Both the position numbers and the translations under genes were made by a program. The notes under the pieces are model-generated. The model had not been told where the DNA came from. It worked only from the letters and a program-made list of their open reading frames with translations, and ran no database searches. From DAIRET01 sp036795455 (GTDB taxonomy: Bacteria; Bacteroidota; Ignavibacteria; Ignavibacteriales; Ignavibacteriaceae), in contig DAIRET010000027.1 in assembly GCA_036795455.1 (NCBI GenBank), positions 1 to 22,533 on the forward strand: 22,533 nucleotides of DNA. Reading direction: 5' to 3'. This document shows, one piece after another, positions 1-7,719 of this stretch; the first letter of the stretch is position 1; each line of letters begins with the position of its first letter.

Positions 1-2
1 TT

Positions 3-356
3 TCTCGTTCATTAACCATAGTTGGTGCAGACGCAAGCTTAATAGCAAAAAGACACACTAAAAAAGTTGGCTTTAATGGTATAGCTGCCGTAACCGATTA
101 CGCACTATCTCAAAACTACCCGAACCCGTTCAACCCGGTAACAACGATTAATTATCAAATACCGAAAGACGGGTTTGTATCGTTAAAGGTTTACGATATA
201 CTCGGTAAAGAGATTGCAACTCTTGTAAACAGTGATAAAGCACAGGGAAAATACACTGTAGAATTTGACGGAAGCAGATTCGCAAGCGGAATGTACATCT
301 ACAAACTTCAAAGTGGAGATTTTGTAGAAACCCGCAAAATGATGATGCTGAAGTAG
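3..356 (+). CDS. C-terminal end of a secreted protein with T9SS type A sorting domain (partial)
   Basis: Only the last 117 codons are present; the gene enters from the left edge in the frame starting at base 3 and stops with TAG at 354-356. The visible part ends in a typical type IX secretion sorting domain: a NYPNPFNP motif, a VYDILGKEIATLV strand, a GKYTVEFDG segment, a GMYIYKL strand and a terminal basic/methionine-rich TRKMMMLK. In known families this domain directs export through the outer membrane by the Por/T9SS machinery and is removed or used for surface attachment. The passenger domain lies outside the window, so its function cannot be stated. The wording of the motifs is typical of Ignavibacteria and related phyla. 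A hairpin terminator follows 38 bases after the stop. Confidence 0.9.
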   Translation, partial: SRSLTIVGADASLIAKRHTKKVGFNGIAAVTDYALSQNYPNPFNPVTTINYQIPKDGFVSLKVYDILGKEIATLVNSDKAQGKYTVEFDGSRFASGMYIYKLQSGDFVETRKMMMLK

Positions 357-393
357 TTTTCTGCGAACACTAATTGTATCAATTGATAATAAA

Positions 394-419
394 AGAGGCT
401 GCCTTAATGGGCAGCCTCT
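394..419. terminator. Bidirectional intrinsic terminator
   Basis: A perfect 10-bp inverted repeat (AGAGGCTGCC / GGCAGCCTCT) with a 6-base loop lies between two convergent genes. Read on the minus strand it is followed by TTTTATTATC, a reasonable U-tract; read on the plus strand it is followed by ATGCTTT. It probably ends both the T9SS cargo gene and the Trm112 gene. Confidence 0.8.
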
Positions 420-442
420 ATGCTTTAATCCATTATTAAAAA

Positions 443-658
443 CTACTTCGCATTAACTCCATGCTTTTTCATTATCTTTTCCCATGTCGCAATGTCAAGC
501 TGTTCCGATTCTTCAATTAACATTATCGGGATATTGTTTTCAATCCTGTACTTTCTTCGTGTATTTTTGTCCGTAGAAATCAATGAGTTTTCTTCGAGTA
601 CTAAATCTGCCTTTGTTTCGGGGCAGCATAAAATATCAAGTAATTCTTTGCTAATCAT
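443..658 (-). CDS. Trm112 family protein
   Basis: A 71-residue protein with the layout of the Trm112/YcaR (UPF0434) family: an N-terminal LLDILCCPETKADL segment, then a charged stretch, then the family's IENNIPIML-type signature followed by acidic residues. In eukaryotes and archaea Trm112 is a small zinc-binding activator of methyltransferases acting on tRNA, rRNA and release factor; bacterial members are mostly uncharacterised. Two adjacent cysteines (C11, C12) remain of the possible metal site, so full zinc binding is doubtful. The length is near the family norm of about 60-70 residues. There is no clear Shine-Dalgarno before the ATG. The gene is single, between terminators on both sides, so it is probably transcribed alone. 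Confidence 0.82.
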   Translation of the reverse strand: MISKELLDILCCPETKADLVLEENSLISTDKNTRRKYRIENNIPIMLIEESEQLDIATWEKIMKKHGVNAK

Positions 659-686
659 ATATCATCATCCATCAAAAAAATTCAAT

Positions 687-718
687 CAAAATTTAACATG
701 CCTGTTGTTTTAACTCAA
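687..718 (-). promoter_or_regulatory. Possible promoter of the Trm112 gene
   Basis: On the minus strand TTG (718-716) is followed after 20 bases by TAAATTTTG (695-687). This resembles the Bacteroidetes -33/-7 pattern TTG-N19/21-TAnnTTTG, but the second box has one extra base. It lies just beyond the terminator of the upstream gene and about 30 bases before the Trm112 ATG, where a promoter is expected. This is a weak match, supported mainly by position. Confidence 0.3.
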
Positions 719-726
719 CAGAAAAA

Positions 727-759
727 GAATCACCCTGTTGATTGATTACAGGGTGATTC
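727..759 (-). terminator. Intrinsic terminator of the 769-1677 gene
   Basis: A perfect 11-bp stem (GAATCACCCTG / CAGGGTGATTC) with an 11-base loop. On the minus strand it starts 9 bases after the stop codon of the preceding gene and is followed directly by TTTTTCTG, a classical U-tract. It separates this gene from the Trm112 gene. Confidence 0.85.
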
Positions 760-768
760 AAAATTAAT

Positions 769-1677
769 TTAGAAAATAAAAGTTACCCCGAACTTGAATG
801 AGTCCGTTATAATCGGCGGCGCCGAATCGAACGGGTAGTTCATTTTATCTTTTCTAAGTTCGTATGCTGCGTAGGATAGACCGTTCTTCAAAATAAAGCT
901 TACAACAGGTGCTGCCGACGGTGAAGAAGCCAGGATCTTTTTTACGAAAGCATCAATTAAGCCCTGACCTGCACCTTCAATTAAAGCACTGCCTGCCCAC
1001 TTCCAGAAAATATGCCGCGGGAAAATAGCAGCTCTTTCGTAACCGGCATCTAATTCAATTGAAGGTATTACTCTGAATTTGATTCCACCAGCCGCCATAG
1101 TTCCGAAGCGGAACGAATCGTTGAAAAGTTCAAGTTCCTCTTTCTCAAAAAGGTTGGTTAAAGTATCTTCAACGTGTACCCGCGACCATCCCATTCCCCA
1201 TGTGTTGTAAAGAATGAGGGATGAGTTGCCGAATTTATATCCGTAACCGTCTTCCCACCCGAAAGAAATCCGCCATGTGTTTGTGTTTATTTCCCCGGCA
1301 GTTTTTCCTTTGGAAAGAGAATATGAAATGTTACTGATAGCAAGATAACTGAACTTGTGTTTGAAAAGATAATCAGTTTTTTTAACATCTCTTTCTTTTG
1401 TATAACCGAGTTTTATTTCTGCCAGCCCGGATTTCGAAAAAGGAGAAATAGTGTTATAAAGACTGTTTTTAGGAATGCCGTATACTACATTTATAGAGGG
1501 TTTTCCCATTTTCAAAAAATCGAAATGGAAATCTATGTCGAACTCATCCCACTCATGAGAAGTAGAGTCACTCCAGTTGTAGCTCCAGGAAGAATCTGTT
1601 TCCTGTGCTTTAACACTTATCGAAGTTGATAAGGCAAATATTGAAACAAATAAAACAGTTAGAAATTTAAGATACAT
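769..1677 (-). CDS. Exported protein of unknown function, probably outer-membrane beta-barrel
   Basis: A 302-residue protein I cannot assign to a named family. Residues 1-25 are a clear signal peptide ending in VKA-Q. Residues 31-54 are rich in Trp, Asp, Glu and Phe. From about residue 60 onward, alternating hydrophobic/polar segments with many Gly, Tyr and Phe (for example around 134-165 and 188-214) suggest beta strands, and the chain ends in Phe after FKFGVTFIF, as in outer-membrane barrels. An unusual Ala/Leu/Ile-rich stretch at about 221-275 looks helical rather than barrel-like. The start is well supported: TTGGAG lies about 6 bases before the ATG. A strong terminator follows, and it appears to be a single-gene transcript. 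Barrel assignment is inference from composition. Confidence 0.75.
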   Translation of the reverse strand: MYLKFLTVLFVSIFALSTSISVKAQETDSSWSYNWSDSTSHEWDEFDIDFHFDFLKMGKPSINVVYGIPKNSLYNTISPFSKSGLAEIKLGYTKERDVKKTDYLFKHKFSYLAISNISYSLSKGKTAGEINTNTWRISFGWEDGYGYKFGNSSLILYNTWGMGWSRVHVEDTLTNLFEKEELELFNDSFRFGTMAAGGIKFRVIPSIELDAGYERAAIFPRHIFWKWAGSALIEGAGQGLIDAFVKKILASSPSAAPVVSFILKNGLSYAAYELRKDKMNYPFDSAPPIITDSFKFGVTFIF

Positions 1678-1982
1678 TGATACTCCAAAAAATTAGTGAT
1701 AACCGGACAGACCAAGCATTATGCCATTAATTTTACTGCCGCAAACTTAACAGCCCGTGCTTAGATGAGACCGATTTTTATGATAGGCGGTTACAAATCC
1801 ATGTGAATTGCAATAGAGGCAAATACATTACTAATTCATAGAACAGTAAACTATACAGAGTGTACTAATTTATATCCAAAATGTTCATGATTATAGGTAA
1901 AATGATTTATATTTGTGAAGAAATTCTAACGAGTTTTGGGGAGCAATTATAAAATATTTTTAACAACAAAATTCGGACAGCA
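1678..1982. other. Divergent intergenic region, 305 bases
   Basis: This region separates the barrel-like gene (-) from the hexosaminidase gene (+). It is AT-rich, holds no convincing ORF, RNA gene or long inverted repeat, and should carry both outward promoters. The plus-strand candidate is given separately. On the minus strand TAAGTTTG (1749-1742) fits the -7 consensus but has no TTG at the proper distance, so I leave it uncalled. Confidence 0.6.
1884..1915 (+). promoter_or_regulatory. Possible promoter of the GH20 gene
   Basis: TATATTTG (1908-1915) matches the Bacteroidetes-type -7 box TAnnTTTG. The -33 position, 21 bases upstream, holds TTC (1884-1886) instead of TTG. The implied leader of about 60 bases would contain a GGGGAG purine run near 1938, too far from the ATG to act as a ribosome site. 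Supported by position and one good box only. Confidence 0.35.
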
Positions 1983-4415
1983 ATGAAAAAATTCTCTTTT
2001 ATACTGATTATTATACTTCTCAATACTTTTTTAAAGGCACAGGATATGAATGTTCCTATAATTCCTACACCGCAAAAACTTTCAATCGGTAACGAAAGTT
2101 GTTTAGTAAACAGTAATGCCAAAATAGACATTAAGTTCAACGACATAAAAGGAAACGAGTATACAGTTGAATTAATAAAAAAATCTCTTTCTTCATTACC
2201 TAAAAAGGATGAAAAAAGCGGGTCAATAGAAATAGAGCAAATAACGGAACAAAAATTGGTTTCCGAAGGAGTTTCTCCCCGGTTTGTTGGCGAGGCATAT
2301 CTTTTAACAATCGCACCCGGCAAAGTTTTAATACAGGCGGCAACACCAAAAGGAGCATTTTACGGAGCGATGAGTTTGATTCAACTAATTGATAAATCGG
2401 ACAACGGCTCTATTCCGTGTCTTAGTATAGTTGATTACCCGGATATGAAAGTCCGTGGAGTTTCGGATGATATTAGCCGGGGACAGGTATCAACTGTGGA
2501 GAACTTCAAACGGATAATTGAACATATTGCGCGTTATAAGATGAATACTTATATGCCTTATATAGAGGATATGATCGAGTTTGACAAGTATCCTTCAATC
2601 GGGAAAAACCGGGGTGCGTTGACCAAATCCGAAATAAAAGAGATTGTTGAATTTGCATCACTCCATTTTGTTGAAGTTATCCCCGTGTTTCAAACTTTGG
2701 GGCATTACGAAAACATACTTGCATCGGAAGAATTTCTCCACTATGCCGAGTTTCCGGGCGCTGCATCGCTTTGTATTGCAAACGATTCAATCTATACTTT
2801 TCTTGAAGATATGCTGAAAGAAGTTTTTGAATTGTTCCCATCGGAATACTTTAATATGGGAGCGGATGAAAGTTATGACGTGGGGTTGGGACGGAGTAAG
2901 TATCTTGTTGAAGAAACGAACCTTGCAGTTGTTCATGCTAACCATTATAAAAAAGTTTACGACATTTGTAAAAAATATGGGAAGAAAGTATGGATTTACG
3001 GTGACATAATTTTACAGCACCCGGAAATTCTTTCATTAATTCCGAATGATATTACGGTTGTCGATTGGCACTACAGGGCGGATTTCAATTATCCTTCAAC
3101 GAAGAAATTCAAAGAACATGGCTTTGAATATTATGTCTCCCCTTCTGTTTGGAATTTTGTTACAACCTTTCCAACGAACATGAATGCACTTCCGAACATT
3201 AAAAATATTGTTAACTCCGGGTTGGAAAACGGATCTTCAGGAATGATTAACTCAAACTGGGGTGATTATGGGGCTGAAACATTAAAAGAGTTGATTCTGT
3301 TCGGGTATGCGTATTCTGCAGAATGTTCATGGAATTTTTCTAATGCCGATTTGTCCGATTTTTCGGAAAAATATTTTTACGACTTTTTCGGAGTTAATGA
3401 CGTAAGACTTCCGAAAACGTATCAAACTTTAAGTCATCCACTTAACCAGATGATGTGGCATGAAGTATGGAGACATCCATTGCTTCCTAACCGGGAACCG
3501 TCATGGTGGGAAAATAAAACATCACCGGTTGTAAGAATTAACTGGATGGAATGGTCAATGCCGGAATTACAAAAAGATATTACCGGTTTGAAAAAAATGG
3601 TTAGAAAGAATAACGACCATTTGGACATACTGGAATTTTATGTTAAGCTGAATAGCTGGTTTAAACTGAAACTTGAAACACAAAATCAATTAAATTGGGG
3701 CTATAATAAAGAAAATGCCGCTTTGATAAAAGGATTGATTGAACAAAACATTTATCAATTAAACCAATTGAAAGTGGAATATAAAAAACTTTGGAAGCGT
3801 TATTATAAACCGGACAATCTTAGTATGATTGTGGATAAATTCAACCGCTTGATTTCGTATTTCGAAGAAACAAATGCAATGATTGAATCATTACCGGAAA
3901 AACTTCCGGTTCCGGGAATTAAAAGCGAATGGCTTTATGTAAAAGGAATAAACGATTCGTTATCAAAAAATGCCGAATTCCAAACTACTTTCAACCTTGA
4001 AAAAGTACCCAGAGAAGCATTGATACAGTTGATGGGTGATTCATATGTGAAATTGTATGTTAATGGTAAATATGTGGAACAGGTTTATGTTAGACGCTCC
4101 CTCTCTCTTTATACCGAGTATCAAAGAATTAAAATGATTGATATAACAAAGTATTTAAAAACCGGGGAGAATATTTTACTTGTAGAAGCTCAAAATTTTC
4201 ATCCAAGAGGAAATGCCGGGTTCAATCTCACCTCCTATTTCAGTGAAATAAAAACCACTGTGGATACGCAAGAAAAACAGGTTGAGAACAATTCCACCTG
4301 GTATGGTCGAGAAAAAGGAAGCGATGAGTGGATGCCTGTTATGGCAAGGAAATACCCTTACGAAGTTATCGCTCCGAATTTTAAAACAAAGAGAACAAGC
4401 TGGATTGAAAGATAA
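1983..4415 (+). CDS. Secreted GH20-type beta-N-acetylhexosaminidase
   Basis: An 810-residue enzyme expected to remove terminal beta-linked GlcNAc or GalNAc. Residues 1-20 are a signal peptide ending in LKA-Q, so it acts outside the cytoplasm. Residues about 25-155 (PIIPTPQ start, GAFYGAMSLIQL near 124-135) form the GH20b-like N-terminal domain. Residues about 157-470 form the TIM barrel: RGVSDDISRG at 158-167, VFQTLGH at 235-241, the catalytic Asp-Glu pair D295-E296 in NMGADES, DWHYR at 361-365 and NWGDYG at 425-430. GADE in place of GGDE resembles the hexosaminidase D branch of GH20. Residues about 500-650 look helical, and about 675-770 look like a beta-sandwich carbohydrate-binding module (VKLYVNGKYV, ITKYLKTGENILLVEA). 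The ATG has no clear Shine-Dalgarno, but an upstream in-frame stop at 1950 limits extension. The next gene overlaps its 3' end. Family confident; exact substrate not. Confidence 0.85.
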   Translation: MKKFSFILIIILLNTFLKAQDMNVPIIPTPQKLSIGNESCLVNSNAKIDIKFNDIKGNEYTVELIKKSLSSLPKKDEKSGSIEIEQITEQKLVSEGVSPRFVGEAYLLTIAPGKVLIQAATPKGAFYGAMSLIQLIDKSDNGSIPCLSIVDYPDMKVRGVSDDISRGQVSTVENFKRIIEHIARYKMNTYMPYIEDMIEFDKYPSIGKNRGALTKSEIKEIVEFASLHFVEVIPVFQTLGHYENILASEEFLHYAEFPGAASLCIANDSIYTFLEDMLKEVFELFPSEYFNMGADESYDVGLGRSKYLVEETNLAVVHANHYKKVYDICKKYGKKVWIYGDIILQHPEILSLIPNDITVVDWHYRADFNYPSTKKFKEHGFEYYVSPSVWNFVTTFPTNMNALPNIKNIVNSGLENGSSGMINSNWGDYGAETLKELILFGYAYSAECSWNFSNADLSDFSEKYFYDFFGVNDVRLPKTYQTLSHPLNQMMWHEVWRHPLLPNREPSWWENKTSPVVRINWMEWSMPELQKDITGLKKMVRKNNDHLDILEFYVKLNSWFKLKLETQNQLNWGYNKENAALIKGLIEQNIYQLNQLKVEYKKLWKRYYKPDNLSMIVDKFNRLISYFEETNAMIESLPEKLPVPGIKSEWLYVKGINDSLSKNAEFQTTFNLEKVPREALIQLMGDSYVKLYVNGKYVEQVYVRRSLSLYTEYQRIKMIDITKYLKTGENILLVEAQNFHPRGNAGFNLTSYFSEIKTTVDTQEKQVENNSTWYGREKGSDEWMPVMARKYPYEVIAPNFKTKRTSWIER

Positions 4416-4950
4416 ATCTGAAAATATACCCGCTTCCAAAAGGAAAGCTTTAATCGCCGGTGCGGTTGTCGGGCTTGTATCCGTTGTTGTGCTTAGTGAA
4501 TTGTTTAAAGCCGCAATGATATTAGCTCTAACCGGAACGGGTATAGCATTTAAATTTACGTGGTTTAATTTCAAAACCGTTTATGATCAAAACGTACAAC
4601 AGCAAGGTTTAGTTTATCTAACAATCATTTGTTCAACATTCATTGCAAACGTTTTTTTTATTGAATTAACCACGTTGATTATGAAAGGTAAAGTCGGCAT
4701 TTACAGTTTCTTTACTTTGATGGTCATCCAGCTTTTCAATATAACATGGCTACTGTTCGGGTATGCTTACATTGTGTTTGCATATCTATTTAAGCTGGAT
4801 AAGGAAAATGAATGGCAGAAGTATCTTTCTATTCATGCGGAATCAAATGAACAGTTTGCAATCATTATGTTTTTAGCGGCTTTGATACTTTTCACATATT
4901 TCAGTTATGTTTTTAAAAGAGTAAAATCATCATTAACAGAGAAAGAATAA
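4405..4950 (+). CDS. Unrecognised four-helix membrane protein
   Basis: A protein of about 181 residues that I do not recognise. Numbering from the TTG at 4405, hydrophobic segments lie at about 15-47 (one long or two short), 68-91, 100-128 and 151-170, with a charged loop DKENEWQKYLSIHAESNEQ between the last two and a basic C-terminus. The frame stays open further upstream (TTG 4282, ATG 4303, ATG 4324), but that region lies inside the hexosaminidase gene and encodes an uncharacteristic Arg/Leu-rich sequence. I therefore prefer TTG 4405, which overlaps the hexosaminidase end by 11 bases; the purine run AGAGAACAAG upstream is a weak ribosome site. The SDR gene follows 12 bases later, so the three genes are probably co-transcribed. 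The fold suggests an inner-membrane protein; no function can be given. Confidence 0.7.
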   Translation: MKDKSENIPASKRKALIAGAVVGLVSVVVLSELFKAAMILALTGTGIAFKFTWFNFKTVYDQNVQQQGLVYLTIICSTFIANVFFIELTTLIMKGKVGIYSFFTLMVIQLFNITWLLFGYAYIVFAYLFKLDKENEWQKYLSIHAESNEQFAIIMFLAALILFTYFSYVFKRVKSSLTEKE

Positions 4951-4962
4951 CCGGGAGATTAC

Positions 4963-5736
4963 ATGAAAACTTTAAAAGATAAAATCGTATTTATATCAGG
5001 CGCGTCTGCAGGCATTGGTAAAGCATGCGCAGAGGTTTTTGCAAGAGAAGGTGCAAAATTGGTTCTGAATGCACGAAGAGAAGATAAATTGTCCGGGCTT
5101 ACGGATAAATTAAAAAGCGATTATGGAACGAAGATAGTAAACTTAATTTTTGACGTCCGCAACTATGACAGTGTAAAAGAAAAGATTGCCTCTCTACCGG
5201 ATGAATGGAAAAGTATTGATATTCTTATCAACAATGCGGGGATGGCTCGCGGGCTCGATAAAATACAGGACGGTACTGCACAAAACTGGGATGAAATGAT
5301 TGATACAAATCTTAAAGGACTTCTTTACGTTACAAAAGAAATTCTACCGGAAATGACAAAGAAGGGATTTGGACATATCATCAATATCGGTTCGATTGCG
5401 GGACATGATGTTTATCCCGGCGGAAATGTTTATTGTGCAACTAAGTTTGCAGTAAACGGTTTATCGAAAGCTATGAGGATGGACTTACTTGAGAAAAATA
5501 TAAAAATCTCGTCTGTTGATCCGGGAATGGTTGAAACAGAATTCAGCATGGTAAGATTCTCAGGTGATGAAGAGAAAGCGAAAAATGTTTACAAAGGATT
5601 AAAACCTTTAACCGGCGAAGACATTGCGGAAGCGGTTTTGTTTTGTGCATCCCGCCCCGCCCATGTAAATATAAATGAAATTATTCTAACTCCGCTTGCA
5701 CAAGCCGGAGTAAGCATGGTTAAAAGAGAAGAGTGA
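4963..5736 (+). CDS. Short-chain dehydrogenase/reductase (YdfG-like)
   Basis: A 257-residue classical SDR. It shows the Rossmann glycine motif G13-A-S-A-G17-I-G19, basic residues R38-R39 after strand 2 (typical of NADP preference), D64 in FDVR, the NNAG motif at 90-93 and the catalytic tetrad N116, S144, Y157 and K161 (YCATK). The closing part, with DPGMVETEFS near 186-195 and an INEIILTPLAQAG end, matches the YdfG branch that oxidises L-allo-threonine and related 3-hydroxy acids, but substrate cannot be read from sequence. The start is secure: GGGAG lies 6 bases before the ATG. It sits 12 bases after the small membrane protein gene and is probably in the same transcript as the hexosaminidase. 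It has no signal peptide and should be cytoplasmic. Confidence 0.9.
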   Translation: MKTLKDKIVFISGASAGIGKACAEVFAREGAKLVLNARREDKLSGLTDKLKSDYGTKIVNLIFDVRNYDSVKEKIASLPDEWKSIDILINNAGMARGLDKIQDGTAQNWDEMIDTNLKGLLYVTKEILPEMTKKGFGHIINIGSIAGHDVYPGGNVYCATKFAVNGLSKAMRMDLLEKNIKISSVDPGMVETEFSMVRFSGDEEKAKNVYKGLKPLTGEDIAEAVLFCASRPAHVNINEIILTPLAQAGVSMVKREE

Positions 5737-5795
5737 AAGCACGTGCCGGGAGTAGTATTCGATTAATTTTCTTGGGAATTTAAAAGCGACCTCTA

Positions 5796-6128
5796 ATGGA
5801 TAGAAAAATATCAGGTAACCGGTATGAGTTCACAGTTTTACTTGAACGAAGCAACAAGAATTTTTGCTTCGAAGTGTTAAGTAAGTATAAACCGACAGGA
5901 CAAAAATCAACAATAACAAACGTTAATTTTATAATATCTGAATTGGTTTTCCCGATTATTGAAACAACTGATGTTGAAACTTCTGTCTTTTTGAATAGGC
6001 GAAGAGGGATGAAATTATTTAGGGAAACGATTTCTTCTTTTAAGAATGATAGTTGGGTTCAACTACTTGAAGAAAAGTTAGATGAAGATCGGGGTTATGG
6101 AGGTTGGAATTCTAACCGTGAAACTTAA
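5796..6128 (+). CDS. Hypothetical protein, 110 aa
   Basis: A small soluble protein that I do not recognise. The N-terminal half (RYEFTVLLERSN, FCFEVLSKY) alternates as beta strands would; the C-terminal half (residues about 70-100) is charged and probably helical, ending in a Gly/Asn/Arg-rich tail. There is no signal peptide, membrane segment or cysteine cluster. No convincing Shine-Dalgarno precedes the ATG. The gap to the SDR gene is 59 bases and no terminator is visible there, so it may be read as the last gene of that transcript. A hairpin follows 42 bases after the stop. That it is a real gene is likely but not certain. Confidence 0.5.
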   Translation: MDRKISGNRYEFTVLLERSNKNFCFEVLSKYKPTGQKSTITNVNFIISELVFPIIETTDVETSVFLNRRRGMKLFRETISSFKNDSWVQLLEEKLDEDRGYGGWNSNRET

Positions 6129-6170
6129 TGTGCTTTGTTCCCTTTAGTTATTCACCGATTGGAAAACGTT

Positions 6171-6190
6171 AAAAGACAATACTGTCTTTT
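6171..6190. terminator. Bidirectional terminator-like hairpin
   Basis: A perfect 8-bp inverted repeat AAAAGACA / TGTCTTTT with a 4-base loop lies between convergent genes ending at 6128 (+) and 6262 (-). The outer stem is A/T, so each strand ends in a U-run. The stem is short and GC-poor, so efficiency is uncertain. Confidence 0.55.
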
Positions 6191-6261
6191 CGCTTATTAT
6201 TAAAGCTAATAGCAAGAGGGTGTTGGGATTTAATAACATTTGTTTAAGTATTCCCTTTGTA

Positions 6262-7233
6262 TTACTCCCAAATCTTGGTTTCAAATACTCCGCCGGAAGT
6301 TACAACTCCGCGGAACATGCTTTGCGTATTGTAATGCATTACATAATTACCGTCTTTATCTACTGCGATTAATCCGCCGTCATTCGGGTTTAATCTTTCG
6401 GTAAAAATTTCGTTTACAGCTTCTGCAAGGGGAAGGTTTTTGTAAAGCATTAGCGCTGATACATTAAATGCGACCGCATGTTTAATGTATTGTTCGCCTC
6501 TCCCTGTGCATGAAACAGCGCACGCTCTATTATCGGCATAAGTCCCCGCACCAATAATTGGAGAATCGCCAACGCGTCCCGGCATTTTCAACATCATTCC
6601 CCCGGTTGATGTGCCGGCTGCAAGATTGCCTTTTTTATCAAGAGCAACAACTCCTACGGTTCCTTTTTTTTCTTCAATTAACCGCTTAATCCCTTTTTCG
6701 TAATTATTTTTTACTCTTGGGGTGATGAAATAGTCTTTTTCGACAAGTTCGAGATTAATCTCAGCGGCAAATTTTTCAGCTCCTTCCGAGGTTAGCATAA
6801 CATGGGGGGTTTTTTCCATTACTTTTCTTGCAAGTGAAATCGGATTTTTTACGGTCTTTACATTTGAAACCGCCCCGCATGAAAGGTCTTTACCATCCAT
6901 AATTGATGCATCAAGTTCAGCCTCTCCGGCTGATGTCAGTACGGCTCCTTTCCCCGCATTGAAGTAAGGATTGTCTTCAAGATAACGTATAACATGTTCA
7001 ACAGCATCAAGGCTTGTACCGTTTTCTTTCAGAATCTTTTCACCTATTTTTAACGCTTCTTCTAAAGAAGAGTAGTAAAAGTTTTTTATAGAGTCGGGTA
7101 AAGTTGCATCCACTGCACCTGCCCCCCCGTGGATTACAAGGACGTATTTCCCGTTTGGCTGCCCGGTTTGCGCCGTTATATTTATTAGTATACTTAGCGA
7201 AAGGAGAACACATGCGGCAAAATATTTATTCAT
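6262..7233 (-). CDS. iaaA: Exported isoaspartyl peptidase / type 2 L-asparaginase
   Basis: A 323-residue N-terminal nucleophile hydrolase that removes beta-aspartyl (isoaspartyl) residues from peptides and hydrolyses asparagine. Residues 1-22 are a signal peptide ending in ITA-Q, so it should work in the periplasm or outside. VIHGGAGA at 33-40 is the family's opening motif, and NAGKGAVLTS at 92-101 with ELDASIMDG at 106-114 is also diagnostic. Family members self-cleave before a threonine; here this is G191-T192 in KGTVGVVALD. Substrate-binding residues are expected in GRVGDSP (219-225) and TGRGEQ (243-248). Length fits plant-type asparaginases plus the signal. Its ATG begins one base after the NUDIX stop codon and has no Shine-Dalgarno, which suggests translation coupled to the upstream gene. 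It is the last gene of the operon. The symbol is by family. Confidence 0.92.
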   Translation of the reverse strand: MNKYFAACVLLSLSILINITAQTGQPNGKYVLVIHGGAGAVDATLPDSIKNFYYSSLEEALKIGEKILKENGTSLDAVEHVIRYLEDNPYFNAGKGAVLTSAGEAELDASIMDGKDLSCGAVSNVKTVKNPISLARKVMEKTPHVMLTSEGAEKFAAEINLELVEKDYFITPRVKNNYEKGIKRLIEEKKGTVGVVALDKKGNLAAGTSTGGMMLKMPGRVGDSPIIGAGTYADNRACAVSCTGRGEQYIKHAVAFNVSALMLYKNLPLAEAVNEIFTERLNPNDGGLIAVDKDGNYVMHYNTQSMFRGVVTSGGVFETKIWE

Positions 7234-7234
7234 A

Positions 7235-7714
7235 CTACTGTACTTTTTTTGAATTTATAAAATCAATCAGTCTGTCAACCAGCTCGGTTTGCGCAGCTTT
7301 AAGTTTTAGTTTAGTCTCTGCTAAATTACAAAACTTTCCTCTATCTATTTCAGGAAAAGACCTAATTATACCGCTGTTGGGTGGGAACTCCATTTGGAAA
7401 GTATTACTAACGATTTCAGGATCGTCCATGTGTTTATATTCCAATGCCCATGCGTGAACAACCTTGCCTCCTTTTTGAGTAATACTACCGAGCGGAAGGA
7501 ACTCTCCTTCTGCCCGGATGCCGGTTTCCTCTTCTGTTTCGCGGATAGCTGTTGTCAGTAAGTCTTCACCATTGTCAACTTCACCTTTGGGAATGCTCCA
7601 GTAACCTTCATCTTTCTTTTTGAAAAGTGGTCCGCCCGGATGAACAATAAAAAACTGTAGTTCATTCTCTTTGAACCGGTATAACAAAAGACCCGCGCTT
7701 ATCCTTGATCTCAT
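7235..7714 (-). CDS. NUDIX hydrolase (COG4119-like)
   Basis: A 159-residue NUDIX pyrophosphohydrolase. The NUDIX box GX5EX7REUXEEXGU is complete at G44...E50...R58-E59-T60-E61-E62-E63-T64-G65-I66, with threonine at the usually hydrophobic U position. The opening SAGLLLYRF and VHPGGPLFKKKDEGYWSIPKGE-type region (about 24-45, split here by function) are typical of the COG4119 group, whose substrates are not well defined. Enzymes of this superfamily cleave nucleoside diphosphates linked to another group, including NDP-sugars and dinucleoside polyphosphates. It lies 5 bases after the DUF4922 gene and one base before the peptidase gene, so it belongs to their operon. Its possible link with a nucleotide-sugar enzyme upstream is inference. 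Confidence 0.9.
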   Translation of the reverse strand: MRSRISAGLLLYRFKENELQFFIVHPGGPLFKKKDEGYWSIPKGEVDNGEDLLTTAIRETEEETGIRAEGEFLPLGSITQKGGKVVHAWALEYKHMDDPEIVSNTFQMEFPPNSGIIRSFPEIDRGKFCNLAETKLKLKAAQTELVDRLIDFINSKKVQ

Positions 7715-7719
7715 TTGAT

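Noticed and set aside
1742..1749. Minus-strand TAAGTTTG as promoter of the 769-1677 gene
   Set aside because: The -7 box fits but there is no TTG 19-21 bases upstream.
4282..4404. Upstream extension of the membrane protein inside the GH20 gene
   Set aside because: The extra sequence reads as an out-of-frame product of the GH20 coding region and precedes a natural N-terminus; kept only as an alternative start.
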